Shown here: positions 18,603 to 28,209 of the stretch, one piece after another
Numbering within the stretch: the first letter of the stretch is position 1
How the letters are laid out: the number at the start of each line of letters is the position of its first letter
From: Flavobacterium covae
GTDB taxonomy: Bacteria; Bacteroidota; Bacteroidia; Flavobacteriales; Flavobacteriaceae
Assembly (NCBI GenBank): GCA_019565575.1
Contig: CP067379.1
Span: 1,922,001 to 1,986,000 of the forward strand
Direction of reading: 5' to 3'
DNA: 64,000 nt
Notes under the pieces: model-generated
Seen by the model: the letters and a program-made list of their open reading frames with translations, nothing else
Told to the model about the DNA's origin: nothing
Databases searched by the model: none
Made by a program: the position numbers and the translations under genes

Positions 18603-19745
18603 TTATTTGAGGTTCTTTTTTAATACGGTTTTCAAGTAAAACAAACCTATAATTCCTGCTAATAAGGATCCAATAATAATATATAATTTAGAGTTGTTAA
18701 TCGTCGTAGCATCTGTAAAAGCTAATAAATCTATAAAAATAGACATTGTAAATCCTATTCCGCCTAATATCCCTGCACCAAAAATGGTACTCCAGTTTAG
18801 GTCTTTTGGTAATTTTGCCCATTTTGATTTTACAGATAACCAAGAAAAAAAAGTAATTCCTAGAGGTTTTCCTATAATTAACCCTAAAATGATTCCTAAT
18901 CCATAACTTGGTAATAAGCCCTGATTACGATCAAATGAAAGCACAATAGCAGTATTGGCCAAAGCAAAAATAGGAAGTATTAAGAAAGCAACAGGTTTAT
19001 GCAATATATGTTCTAATTTATAAGAAATCGTATTCTCTGTTCCATCCTCAAAAGGAATAGCAAAGGCTAGTAAAACACCTGTAATGGTAGCATGAACTCC
19101 TGAGTGTAGCATGAAATACCACATTGCAACTCCTAAGATTAAATAAGGCCAGAGCTTATAAAACTTTATCCTATTCATTACTAAAAGTATACAAAATATT
19201 GCTAAAGCAATACCTAAGTTCATCCAATTTAAATCCGTTGAATAAAATAAAGCAATAACTATTATAGCCCCCAAATCATCAATTACAGCTAGAGCTGTTA
19301 GAAATATTTTTAAAGAAATAGGAACTCGATTACCTAATAAAGATAAAATACCAATGGCAAAAGCAATATCAGTTGCCATAGGAATCCCAATTCCATTTGT
19401 ATAAGGGGTATTTTGATTAGTCAGAAAGTAAATTCCAGCAGGAATAAGCATTCCTCCTAAAGCAGCTAAGATGGGAAGTAGCGCATTTTTGATTTTTGAT
19501 AATTCTCCAATATAAATTTCACGCTCTAACTCTAAACCTATCATTAAGAAGAAAATAGTCATCAAACCATCATTAATAATATGTTCTATTGAAAAGGAAC
19601 CAATTTTAATATGCCACAAATGAGAATAACTTTCCCCAAAAGTTGAATTTGTTATGATAATAGAAAATAAAGTACAAAATATTAAGATAATACCACTAGC
19701 TTTTTCACTCTCAAAAAAAGATTGGAATAATTTAGTTAATTTCAC
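18603..19745 (-). CDS. nhaA: Na+/H+ antiporter NhaA
   Basis: The 380-residue membrane protein has about 12 spans. The paired aspartates in ALAVIDDLGAIIVIALFY (about 150) form the cation site of NhaA, and PMATDIAFAIGILSLLG precedes it. It exports Na+ in exchange for protons at the inner membrane, controlling sodium and pH. I place the start at GTG 19743-19745 (VKLTKLFQSFFESEKASG), because homologues begin here and the longer frame would overlap the divergent channel gene, whose start is only about 45 bp away. Confidence 0.92.
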   Translation of the reverse strand: MKLTKLFQSFFESEKASGIILIFCTLFSIIITNSTFGESYSHLWHIKIGSFSIEHIINDGLMTIFFLMIGLELEREIYIGELSKIKNALLPILAALGGMLIPAGIYFLTNQNTPYTNGIGIPMATDIAFAIGILSLLGNRVPISLKIFLTALAVIDDLGAIIVIALFYSTDLNWMNLGIALAIFCILLVMNRIKFYKLWPYLILGVAMWYFMLHSGVHATITGVLLAFAIPFEDGTENTISYKLEHILHKPVAFLILPIFALANTAIVLSFDRNQGLLPSYGLGIILGLIIGKPLGITFFSWLSVKSKWAKLPKDLNWSTIFGAGILGGIGFTMSIFIDLLAFTDATTINNSKLYIIIGSLLAGIIGLFYLKTVLKKNLK

Positions 19746-19793
19746 AGTCAATGTTTTTATAAAATATATTGGTAAATTTACGAAAAAAAAATG

Positions 19794-20752
19794 ATGGCAG
19801 TATTTGGAAGGAGAACAAAGAAGTTTACAACAGATGAACATACTGGTTTTGGCTCAGATCCTGAAAATTATGGAGGCCGTTTTGTTAGTAAAGACGGATC
19901 GGCTAACGTTGTAAAAAGAAGGAATTCCTTTATTTGATCAAATTAGTTGGTTTCATACTCTCTTGCAATTACCCATTTGGAAATTTCATCTTATAATATT
20001 AGCCGTATTTGTAATTATTAATTTTTTTCTTTGCCTCTATATATTACATAATAGGAGTAGAACATTTGAATGGAATTAGTGCTATAAATGAATTAGAAAA
20101 GTTTGGACAGGCTTATTTTTTTAGCGCACAAACTTTTACAACAGTAGGATATGGTCATATAAACCCAGAAGGTTTTTTGACTAGTGCAATTGCATCTGTA
20201 GAAGCTCTTATGGGGTTATTAGCTTTTGCTTTGGCAACAGGTTTGTTGTATGGTAGGTTTAGTAAACCCAGAGCTTATTTAAAATTTTCTCACCACGCAT
20301 TGATTACTCCTTTTCAAGGAGGAGTAGCACTAATGATGAGAGTGGCTCCTTTTAAAAATACAACTCTAACAGATGCCGTAGCAAAAATAACGTTAGGTCT
20401 TAAAGTAGAGGAAAAGGGGAAATGGGTTAATAAATTTTATCCGTTAGAACTTGAGTACGATCATGTAAATGTTTTAACACTCAGCTGGACGCTAGTACAT
20501 ATCATTAATGAAAATAGTCCTCTTTATGGATTTTCTGAAAAAGATTTTAAATCAAGAAAAGGAGAAGTATTAGTTTTTTTAAAAGCTTTTGATGATATGT
20601 TTAGTAATAACGTTGTTAAAAGAACTTCTTATACATTTGATGAAGTCGTATATGGCGCAAAATTTAAACCTATGTACGAACATAATAATAGTTTTACCTC
20701 AACTATTTTACATATAGACCGATTAAACCAATTTGAAAATGTTGAGATATAA
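19794..20752 (+). pseudogene. Inward-rectifier (Kir-type) K+ channel, two frameshifts
   Basis: The reading begins MAVFGRRTKKFTTDEHTGFG with NYGGRFVSKDGSAN, typical of bacterial Kir channels. After repair it has an outer helix, a pore helix with the selectivity filter TTVGYGH, an inner helix, and the cytoplasmic immunoglobulin-like Kir domain (LMMRVAPFKN to VVKRTSYTFDEVVYGAKF). Breaks are one missing A at 19913-19917 and one extra T at 20022-20028. Repaired length is about 319 residues. It passes K+ inward across the membrane. Its divergent neighbour is NhaA, so both serve cation balance. Confidence 0.85.
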
Positions 20753-20778
20753 CTAAAAAAGAAAATGAATATAAGGTT

Positions 20779-21320
20779 TTATTGACCTAATAGTTTAAAA
20801 GTAGTAGATACTTCTATTGATTTCGCAATTTTATAGCCAACAACACTAGGTATTTCAATATTAAATTCTTCTGGCTTTAAAATAAAGTTAGCTATTAGAA
20901 TATAGTTGTTCCCTTCTTTTTTAAAAAGGCAGGTACCGTCATATTTTTTGATTTTCCGTGAATTTCAAAAGTACCATTTATTTGAACTTTTGTTTGGTTA
21001 TCAAAACTATAAGTGTTGTAATTTTCTATTTTTCCTTTAAAAATAGCTTTAGGAAATTTGTCGCTTTCCATGTAGTTTTCATTAAAGTGCTCTTGCATTA
21101 AGCTGTTTTTAAACTTAAAAGTTTTAATGTTTATGACCGAGGCAATATCTCCTGTTTTAGAATTTAAAACACATACAGCAGAAGAACTTGTAGCCTTTAT
21201 TTCTTCAAAAGTGGCAACAGATGCCTCAAATGTTATAACTCCGTTTTTTGCTATACTTTTTTCTTGAGACCAAGAGTGTAAATTGATAAGTAAAATTAGG
21301 GAGTAAAATAGTTTTTTCAT
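20779..21320 (-). pseudogene. YceI family exported lipid-binding protein, frameshifted
   Basis: A signal peptide (MKKLFYSLILLINLHSWSQ) is followed by a YceI beta-barrel domain (ITFEASVATFEEIKATSS, MESDKFPKAIFKG, INGTFEIHGKSKNMTVPAFL). The visible frame ends at 20895. Adding the A missing from the run at 20917-20922 continues it to a stop at 20779 (about 180 residues). YceI proteins bind polyisoprenoid or amide lipids in the periplasm. It lies in a cluster with a c-type cytochrome and a DUF5777 protein, an arrangement seen in other Bacteroidota. Confidence 0.82.
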
Positions 21321-21419
21321 AACTTATTTGTGTAGTTTTAATAGTATTGAATCGTTAAATTAACTTTTTTGCAAGCACACTTTAGGGGGAAGTGTGCTTC
21401 TTTAGCTACTTTAAAAAAA

Positions 21420-21755
21420 TTATTTTTCTAATAAGCCATCAGCTTGCCACTGTTTTATAATATCAATGTTAACTTGGGGCATTTTTCCTGAACGAGGCAT
21501 AACTCCAGCTCCATCTCTTTGTATTCTATCTAAGATGTTATTAATATTTGTTTTTACACCACTGTATGAAGCAAAAGCAGGGTGGCAACCTACACAGTTA
21601 TTTGTGAAAATAGCCTTAGCGTTTGCTTCATAAGTTAATTTAGCTCCAGTAGTAGTAGTAGTAGTGGTAGGACCTGAAATAGAAGGTTCATTGTCTTTAG
21701 AACAACTTGCTAAACTGATTGTTAAAAAGCTTAAAAACAGAAATGTTTTTTTCAT
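21420..21755 (-). CDS. Lipoprotein c-type cytochrome
   Basis: A lipoprotein signal (FLSFLTISLASCSKDNE, lipobox cysteine at about 18) leads to a poly-threonine linker and a single haem-binding motif CVGCH (about residue 54). A later methionine in RSGKMPQ is a candidate sixth ligand. At 111 residues it is a small periplasm-facing electron carrier. It lies between the YceI and DUF5777 genes and is probably part of the same extracytoplasmic redox unit. The threonine linker is encoded by a trinucleotide repeat. Confidence 0.8.
   Translation of the reverse strand: MKKTFLFLSFLTISLASCSKDNEPSISGPTTTTTTTGAKLTYEANAKAIFTNNCVGCHPAFASYSGVKTNINNILDRIQRDGAGVMPRSGKMPQVNIDIIKQWQADGLLEK
21648..21668. repeat. 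AGT trinucleotide repeat in the cytochrome linker
   Basis: Six AGT units plus GGT encode seven consecutive threonines. Length changes of one unit would keep the reading frame. Confidence 0.8.
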
Positions 21756-21855
21756 AATAAGTGATTTTAGTTATTAAATTTATATATTTGTCTATACAAA
21801 TGACAGCAAAAATAATTTATTTATTTGATGTTTAGATGTTAAAAAACTAAAAAGT

Positions 21856-22703
21856 ATGTTAAAAAAATTTTTATTAGGATTTTCTATTGTGTTAAGTAAT
21901 AATTTGCAGGCACAAGATGATTTGTTAAAAGGAGTAGAAAATAACGACTCAGAAGTCGTTGAATCAGCATTTAAATCTTTAAAGATTAGGAATTTAGAGT
22001 CAACAAAATTGGCATCAAAAGGAGATTTATATTTTATTGTTTCTCACCGTTTTGGTTTTTTGAACTCAGGGTTTGAAAACTTTTTTGGGTTAGATGGAGC
22101 TACTACTCAACTAAAAATGGTCTATGGGCTAACAGATGATGTCACGTTACATTTTTCAAGAAGTACTTTTGCTAAGACTTACGATGCAGGAATAAAATAT
22201 AAAATTATAAGCCAAAAGAAAGAAGGATTTCCTTTTACAATAGTAGGGTATAATGCTTTGGCAATTAATTCGGCTATGAAAAAGAAGCTTATCCTTTGTT
22301 AGAATTTAAACACAGACTTTCTTATAATTCACAAATATTAGTGTCAAGAAAATTCAACGATCAACTAACATTACAATTAGCGCCTACATTTTTTTATGAA
22401 AACGTAGTTCTTAATCCCGAACAAAAAAACGCACAATTTGCAGTAGGTATGGGAGGTCGTTATAAGCTAAGTAAGCGATTTTCTTTAAATGTAGATTATG
22501 CAGCACATTTGAATAGAATTAAAAATTCAAATTTTAGAGATCCTCTTTCGGTTGGAGTAGATTTAGAAACAGGGGGACACATATTTCAAATGTTTTTTAC
22601 CAATGCGAATGCCATGCACGATACAGGTTATCTAGGTAGAACAGCAGGTAATTGGGCAAAAGGAGAAATTAGCTTTGGATTTAATTTAGTAAGAGTATTT
22701 TAA
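21856..22703 (+). pseudogene. DUF5777 family beta-barrel protein, frameshifted
   Basis: A signal peptide (LKKFLLGFSIVLSNNLQAQ) is followed by beta-rich sequence with alternating hydrophobics (KGDLYFIVSHRFGFL, VTLHFSRSTFAKTYDAGIKY) and a terminal aromatic (LVRVF), as in outer-membrane barrels. The break at A run 22279-22283 lacks one A; restored, it reads AMKKEAYPLLEFKHRLSYN, giving about 282 residues. It diverges from the cytochrome and YceI genes, with which DUF5777 genes often cluster. Function is unknown. Confidence 0.75.
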
Positions 22704-22712
22704 AATTATTCT

Positions 22713-22830
22713 AAAAAGAAACTTTTCTAAAAGCTTGGATAATTTTGTTAGATTCTTCGTTCCGCTAGACTATTAAAGTAGTAACAAAATTAAATCTTTA
22801 CAATATTATCTTTTAGGAAAGTTTCTTTTT
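22713..22830. repeat. MITE-like element, 118 bp, 21-bp inverted ends
   Basis: The ends (22713-22733 and 22810-22830) are inverse copies with a single mismatch. The end AAAAAGAAACTTTTCT agrees with the IS1182-type right end AAAAAGAGGCTGTCCT at most positions. The element stops 2 nt before the stop codon of the thioesterase gene. Confidence 0.65.
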
Positions 22831-22832
22831 AC

Positions 22833-23381
22833 TTATTTAAAATTAACCTCTACGTTGTATTCTGATAAGTGAGCTAGAGCCTCAGGGCTTTTATAATTAA
22901 AATGATCTTCGTGTTGTTGCTTTTCTTTTCTATTAGAGATTGTTTTGATACAATTATAAAAGCGTCTAACATCTTCAAAATTACTAAGAATAAGACCTGG
23001 AACAGGTGTTGATTGCCCCGTTTTATCTTTTGCAACCATGGTGAAATAAGATGAATTGCAATGTTTAACAAAGCCTGTTTGTATATTTTCAGCTTCTACT
23101 CGTATACCTACAATCATAGAAGTTTTACCTACATAATTTACAGAAGCTTTAAGAGTTACTAATTCTCCGACCTCTATTGGAGCTAAAAAATCTACAGTAT
23201 CTACTGATGCAGTTACACAATAATGTCCTGAAAATTTAGAAGCACAGGCAAAAGCAATTTGATCTAATAAAGATAAAATATAGCCGCCGTGTATTTTACC
23301 ACTAAAATTACTATGTGATGGTAACATGAGTTCTGAAATAACTATTCTAGAGTCATTTACGGTTTTAAAGAGGGTATTCAT
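22833..23381 (-). CDS. Acyl-CoA thioesterase (hotdog fold)
   Basis: The 182-residue protein has the hotdog thioesterase signatures HSNFSGKIHGGYILSLLDQ (about 22-40) and VTASVDTVDFLAPIEVGE. It hydrolyses acyl-CoA esters to free acid and CoA in the cytosol; it resembles the YciA/BFIT type. The full length is intact. Its stop codon abuts a MITE-like element. Confidence 0.88.
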   Translation of the reverse strand: MNTLFKTVNDSRIVISELMLPSHSNFSGKIHGGYILSLLDQIAFACASKFSGHYCVTASVDTVDFLAPIEVGELVTLKASVNYVGKTSMIVGIRVEAENIQTGFVKHCNSSYFTMVAKDKTGQSTPVPGLILSNFEDVRRFYNCIKTISNRKEKQQHEDHFNYKSPEALAHLSEYNVEVNFK

Positions 23382-23401
23382 TATATAAAGTTATCTTAAA
23401 A

Positions 23402-24521
23402 TCATTTTTCAATTAATTCAAATAAAATAAATTGATTGAGTTGTGGTCCAAATTGTTGAAAATTATCATCCGATATAACTAAAATTGTTTTATTCCCATT
23501 GGGTAAATTTTTTCCAAAACATATACCTTCAATATTATCTATTTTAGATTGCTTTAGATGTTTTTTTATGTCATTAAAATCCAAAACCAATTCTTTTTTC
23601 ATAGGAACATACTTTTCTGATTTTAAGTTTTTTATGTTTAATGAATTTGTAGTGTTTGAATTAATAGAAGCTTCAAATATTTTTACAATATTTTCATTTT
23701 GAAAGGCTCTTTCTATTACTAAAAAATGATCTTTTTGTATTCTAAAATATCAGATACACCGTTTATGTCTTCGCTTCCTGTTCTAGGTTTGATAAGAGGA
23801 GATAATTCATAAACAAATTCTTTTGTAGCTTGTTTTGTATTAGAGTCATAAAAAGTAAATCGAACAGGAGAATCTGTTGTTTTATAATCTGGTTCTGATC
23901 CATCTGTTTTAAGAGGTAATTCGTTTGCGCTCCATATACCTTGTTTATCTACACTTTTTGTTAAGGATTCAAAAGAGCCATTATGCCTAGTTTCTTGTAA
24001 AAAAATAGAAGGAATAGAAAATTCTGATAAAAAATGTCCTTTTTCATCGGAATTAAAAATACTTGGTTTTTGATTGCCATAAATGCTTCCTTCTGATGAT
24101 AACGTTATTTGATTGTTTGTAAAAACAATACTCTCTAAGTCTAAAAACCGAGAGGAATAAAAATTTTCTTTTTATCAAAAAGAATCATGTCAGTAAAAAC
24201 AGTTTTACTAATAGTGTTATTTTTAATTTCTATATTGGTAATATAGTAACGAGGATTATTTGGGTCGTCAGAAACAATATAATAACGATCTTTCTCAAAA
24301 TCATAATCTATACCAGATAAGCCACCAATTAATAAATTTTGAAAATATTGATTTGAAGGGAAAATAAAATCATCTAAAAATAGGAGCTTTAATTTAGATG
24401 GATTGACAATATTAATTGTTTCTGTTGTTTGTGTAATTTTTTTATCTTCTGGTTTATTACAACTTATAAAAAAGAAGATAAAAAAGAGAATAAACGGGAT
24501 GTGTTTTTTTAAAAAAATCAT
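23402..24521 (-). pseudogene. Esterase-like/phytase-like (PF13449-type) lipoprotein, two frameshifts
   Basis: The start MIFLKKHIPFILFFIFFFISC is a lipoprotein signal. Three frames join to about 373 residues: LIGGLSGIDYDFEKDRYYIVSDD, then SRFLDLESIVFTNNQITLSSEG and NGVSDILEYKKDHFLVIERAF, then IEGICFGKNLPNGNKTILVISDDN. The spaced glycine/aspartate strands are those of the phytase-like beta-propeller esterase family. Breaks are near 24150 (one base missing) and at 23732-23736 (one base missing in the T run). It probably sits in an outer envelope layer; the substrate is unknown. Confidence 0.75.
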
Positions 24522-24566
24522 ATTAAGTAGGTTTTAGTTTAGTTTTGTAGTATAAGGAGATGGTTA

Positions 24567-24935
24567 TTATCTGTTAAAAATAGGAGACTTTTCCTCTTTT
24601 ACATCGGTTACGAAATACGTTGTGTCTCCCCACCAAGGGAATGTTTTATAACGTTCTATATAAGTTACTTTTACATAACGTCCCTCTAGATTTTTTAATT
24701 TTTGAATGGTGTTGTTTTCGTTATCTAATATTGAAAAAGCAAAAATTTTGTTTCCTGAAAGGCCTTGACTTAACTCGCCTTCCCACGTTTTAAAGATATA
24801 ACCTTTTTTGCTGAATTTAATTAATTTTCCGGTACGAGTGCCTTCGCTATAAGTCGCATAGTACAAAAGAGCAAAGTACAAAGCAAAACAAAGAGCAAAA
24901 GTACCAAGGCTGAGTAAAAGAATTTTTTTTAACAT
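24567..24935 (-). CDS. Small membrane-anchored protein of unknown function
   Basis: The 122-residue protein has one N-terminal membrane helix (about 4-27) followed by a beta-rich exported part with TRTGKLIKFSKKGYIFKTWEGEL and VKVTYIERYKTFPWWG. Similar flavobacterial proteins exist and are sometimes labelled 6-phosphogluconate dehydrogenase, which the sequence does not support. Once the RmuC end is repaired, its start lies only 7 nt beyond the RmuC stop, so the two are probably co-transcribed. Confidence 0.6.
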   Translation of the reverse strand: MLKKILLLSLGTFALCFALYFALLYYATYSEGTRTGKLIKFSKKGYIFKTWEGELSQGLSGNKIFAFSILDNENNTIQKLKNLEGRYVKVTYIERYKTFPWWGDTTYFVTDVKEEKSPIFNR

Positions 24936-24979
24936 ACAATTATTAGTTTATTAAGTTATTTTCATTTTGTTCTGCTCGA

Positions 24980-26314
24980 TTAATAATGGCTTCCAGGAAG
25001 TGATTTTTTAGCTTTGGCTCCCATTTTTTTGAGTTTTTCAACGCTGGTAATTAAATTCCCTTTACCTTCAACTAATTTATTCATAGCTCCTGAATACTCA
25101 TTTTTAGCTTCATCCATTCGTTTTCCAATTTTGATAAGATCCTGAACAAATCCTTCAAACTTATCGTATAAAGCTCCTGCTTGACGGGCAATTTCATAAG
25201 CGTTTTCTTGTTGCTTTTGGCTGGTCCACATACTGTCAATAGTTCTTAGTGTAGCCAAAAGGGTTGAGGGGGTAACAATTACAATGTTTTTTTCAAAAGC
25301 TTTGTTGTAAAGTGTAGTATCTTCCTGTAAAGCAATGGCAAACGCGGGTTCTATAGGAACAAAAAGTAGCACAAAATCAGGGCTTTCTATTTTATATAAA
25401 TCATGATAGTTTTTTTCGCCCAGTTGATCTACATGACGCTTTAAAGAAAGGACGTGTTCTTTTAGGTATTGCTCTTTTAGAGTTTCATCTTCTTCATTGA
25501 CAAAACGTTCATAAGCAGTTAGCGTTACTTTAGAATCGACAATCATTTTTTTACCATCAGGTAAATTAATTACTACATCGGGCTGCAAGCGTTGCCCTTC
25601 GTCGTTAGTAAAACTTTGTTGGACTTCGTACTCGCGCCCTTTTTCTAAACCTGATTTTTCAAGTACGCGCTCCAGTACAAGTTCGCCCCAGTTACCTTGC
25701 ATTTTACTATCGCCTTTTAGTGCTTTGGTCAAATTGAGGGTTTCTTTACTCATTTGTGCGTTCATTTCGCGCAAACCTAAAATTTGTTGGCGTAATGCTG
25801 CGTGATAATCAATACTCTCTTTGTGAGTGTCTTCCACTTTTTTCTCAAAGTTTTGGATTTTGTCGTGTAATGGCGAAAGGAGATTTTTTATGTTTTCTTT
25901 ATTTTGTTCAGTAAATTTAGTTGATTTTTCTTCTAATATCTTGTTGGCAAGGTTTTCAAATTCTTTCGTGAATTTTTCTTGCAGTTGTGCTACTTCTTGT
26001 TTTTGTTCTCTATTTCGTTCGAGTAAATTATCAAAATCAACTTCCTTTTTGGAGAGCTGAATCGCAAGGGCTTCTTTTTCGTTCCGAATAGCATCTTTTT
26101 CATGATTAAGTTGCGATAATTGTTTTTCCCAAGTCCCTTTTTCTGACTGAAATTGTGATTTCAATTGTTCAATTTGGGAAAGTAATCCGTTAATTTTTTC
26201 CTCAAAAGTAGCGGTTGTAGTTTTAGCCGAAGCCGAAAAAATGATTTTTCCCAAATAAATTCCTATTCCTAAGGCAATGATGAATGTGGCTAGTACAATA
26301 AGTGTGTCTGACAT
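24980..26314 (-). CDS. rmuC: DNA recombination protein RmuC
   Basis: An N-terminal membrane helix (about 5-28) leads to a long coiled coil (about 35-190) and the conserved RmuC nuclease-like domain (GNWGELVLERVLEKSG, YEVQQSFTNDEGQRLQPDVV, MIVDSKVTLTAYERF). It limits inversions at short repeats in E. coli. The visible frame of 444 residues ends in SLPGSHY. Removing one base from CTTCCAG at 24994-25000 gives SLPEAIINRAEQN and a stop at 24943, the more natural end. So the last residues are probably wrong as given. Confidence 0.9.
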   Translation of the reverse strand: MSDTLIVLATFIIALGIGIYLGKIIFSASAKTTTATFEEKINGLLSQIEQLKSQFQSEKGTWEKQLSQLNHEKDAIRNEKEALAIQLSKKEVDFDNLLERNREQKQEVAQLQEKFTKEFENLANKILEEKSTKFTEQNKENIKNLLSPLHDKIQNFEKKVEDTHKESIDYHAALRQQILGLREMNAQMSKETLNLTKALKGDSKMQGNWGELVLERVLEKSGLEKGREYEVQQSFTNDEGQRLQPDVVINLPDGKKMIVDSKVTLTAYERFVNEEDETLKEQYLKEHVLSLKRHVDQLGEKNYHDLYKIESPDFVLLFVPIEPAFAIALQEDTTLYNKAFEKNIVIVTPSTLLATLRTIDSMWTSQKQQENAYEIARQAGALYDKFEGFVQDLIKIGKRMDEAKNEYSGAMNKLVEGKGNLITSVEKLKKMGAKAKKSLPGSHY

Positions 26315-26324
26315 GGTTTTGTTT

Positions 26325-26704
26325 TTTGTTGTAAATTTAGGAATTTGTTTTTAAGTTTTTGTTTGTTTTTTTGTGAAGAACTAAGAGGGGTTGTGTGTGA
26401 AGTTATTATTATTTTGGAGTTTGTTTTTTAAAGTAATAATAATTGTATATAATAGGGTAGTTAGTAAAATGAATCTATCGTAGGTGTAGGCTTTCTGGAA
26501 AAAAAACTAGGGTAAAAAGTATAATTAGTAATCTTCTATTTAAAAATGAAATTCAATCAGATTTTCAGAAAATCAAAGGAAGTTACAATTCATTTATGGG
26601 ACTTAAGAAGGGAATTGTTAAAAGGAGTGAATAATATTACAATAATATTGATAACATAAGAATAATTGTATGGCCTATTGTTATAACTTTATTTGTTTTT
26701 ATTG
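26325..26704. other. Intergenic region without recognisable gene
   Basis: AT-rich, no ORF above about 40 codons with family features, no clear inverted repeat with GGCTGTCC-type ends, no RNA gene recognised. Confidence 0.5.
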
Positions 26705-27133
26705 TTAAGTTAATTCATTAAATAGGACTATAAATCTTCTTTTTAGAAGCATTTTTTTGTATAGAAATACTCCTGCAATACCTACTATAACTCCTACAGC
26801 AATTGTTGCGGCTGTTTTAGGGTAGTCTTTTGTAATACATAAATATACTAAATATGAAATAACCAATACACTTGAAAAAGCAAAAAACATACCAATTATC
26901 ATGGAAAATAAGATTCCAAATTGACTTCTTTTGTCTATTGAATGTTGATGAATTTGTTCTCTTTCAGCCATAATTAGTATCCTGTTTGCAAAGGTAGGAT
27001 CTAATTGGTTGTATTTTTCCATCATTTCTGGAGAAGGTAATTGTCCTTCATAAGTTTGACTCAAAAGTAACTTGCCTTTCGAATGCTCTAAACCATGGTT
27101 TTTATTTTCTTTGTAATTCTTTTGCTTGTTCAT
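26705..27133 (-). CDS. DUF2335 membrane protein
   Basis: From MNKQKNYKENK (ATG 27131-27133) the protein has 142 residues. The motif YEGQLPSPEMMEKYNQLDPTF followed by RILIMAEREQIHQH is characteristic of DUF2335, and two membrane spans follow (about 75-97 and 104-122). Function is unknown; members occur on mobile and core regions alike. It overlaps the end of the small ORF upstream. Confidence 0.7.
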   Translation of the reverse strand: MNKQKNYKENKNHGLEHSKGKLLLSQTYEGQLPSPEMMEKYNQLDPTFANRILIMAEREQIHQHSIDKRSQFGILFSMIIGMFFAFSSVLVISYLVYLCITKDYPKTAATIAVGVIVGIAGVFLYKKMLLKRRFIVLFNELT

Positions 27134-27278
27134 CAAAAATCTTTTTGAAAAGAACACTTACGTTATTCCAATATGAAAAAATAGCTGTATTCGTGCTTTT
27201 AGATTTTGGTAATAATTCAGAAATGGAACATAAACCAAAAACCGCAAAAAAACCGTATTTAAAATATTTGAAGTTCAT
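27102..27278 (-). CDS. Possible small protein overlapping the DUF2335 gene
   Basis: A 58-residue frame from MNFKYFKYGFFAVFGLC, with one hydrophobic stretch and a lysine-rich end, overlaps the DUF2335 start by 32 nt. No family is recognised. It could be a translationally coupled leader gene or chance. Confidence 0.3.
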   Translation of the reverse strand: MNFKYFKYGFFAVFGLCSISELLPKSKSTNTAIFSYWNNVSVLFKKIFDEQAKELQRK

Positions 27279-27565
27279 TTGTATTGTTTGAGTCTTAGCA
27301 TACAAAGATACTATTTATTGCATATTAAAAACGTTTTTATACAATTAATATTGTGTTAATTTAGATGAATAAGTTATTATGATTTTTGAAGTAATGTATT
27401 GATTTTAGATGTAATTTTTTTATACCATTGATAAAGGATTTTCGTTCTAAGAATTATTTAAAAACAAAAGAACATAAATTATTAACACTGTGTCTTTGGA
27501 ATCATGTAAAAAAACTTGAAAAACTTGTATAAAAACCTTTAGGTCTTTTGTTGTATTTTTGCCTT

Positions 27566-28133
27566 ATGAGTGAACATCGTCATTTTATACTCCATAAACC
27601 CCACGGCTATTTAAGCCAATTTATTTACGAGAAAAAACGAAATAAGAAAAAGCTAGGCGAATTATTTGATTTTCCTGGAAGGGACGATGGCAATAGGAAG
27701 GTTAGATGAAGATTCTGAAGGATTGTTATTGCTCACCACAGACGGAATGATGAGCGAAATTGTACGAAGTAAAACCATCGAAAAAGAATATTTTGCCCAA
27801 GTAGATGGGGTTGTAACTCCCCAAGCTATTGAAAAACTGAAAAACGGAGTAGAAATAGGCGTAAAGGGTGTTCGTTATACTACCAAATCTTGTGAAGCAA
27901 GAATCCTAGAGACATTACCTGATTTCATTGGCGAAGGCCGACGCATACGCCACGAACGCCACGGTCCTACTAGTTGGCTATCTATTACACTTACCGAAGG
28001 GAAATTTCGTCAGGTACGTAAAATGACGGCCGCAGTTGGATTCCCTACTTTGCGATTAGTCCGTGTGAGAGTTGGAAATGTTAATTTGAAGGGGTTGAAA
28101 GCAGGAGAAGTAATTGAAGTAAATGAATTTTAA
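27566..28133 (+). pseudogene. RsuA/RluE-type 23S rRNA pseudouridine synthase, frameshifted
   Basis: The ATG at 27566 opens MSEHRHFILHKPHGYLSQF, the usual start of RluE-like enzymes. The catalytic aspartate lies in AIGRLDEDSEGLLLLTTDG, and GKFRQVRKMTAAVGFPTLRLVRVRVG completes the fold. An extra G in CTGGAAG at 27675-27681 breaks the frame; without it the join reads DFPEGTMAIGRLD and the protein has about 188 residues. It isomerises a uridine in large-subunit rRNA. TATTTTTG at 27554-27561 is a possible -7 box. Confidence 0.85.
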
Positions 28134-28209
28134 ATATCATTTTTTTAAACTAAATTACGATCTAAAAACTTAGTTTGGTTTTTGTATTACAATTATTTTA
28201 GATATAAAA

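Noticed and set aside
18694..18906. Plus-strand ORF inside nhaA
   Set aside because: Antisense shadow of an intact conserved membrane protein gene.
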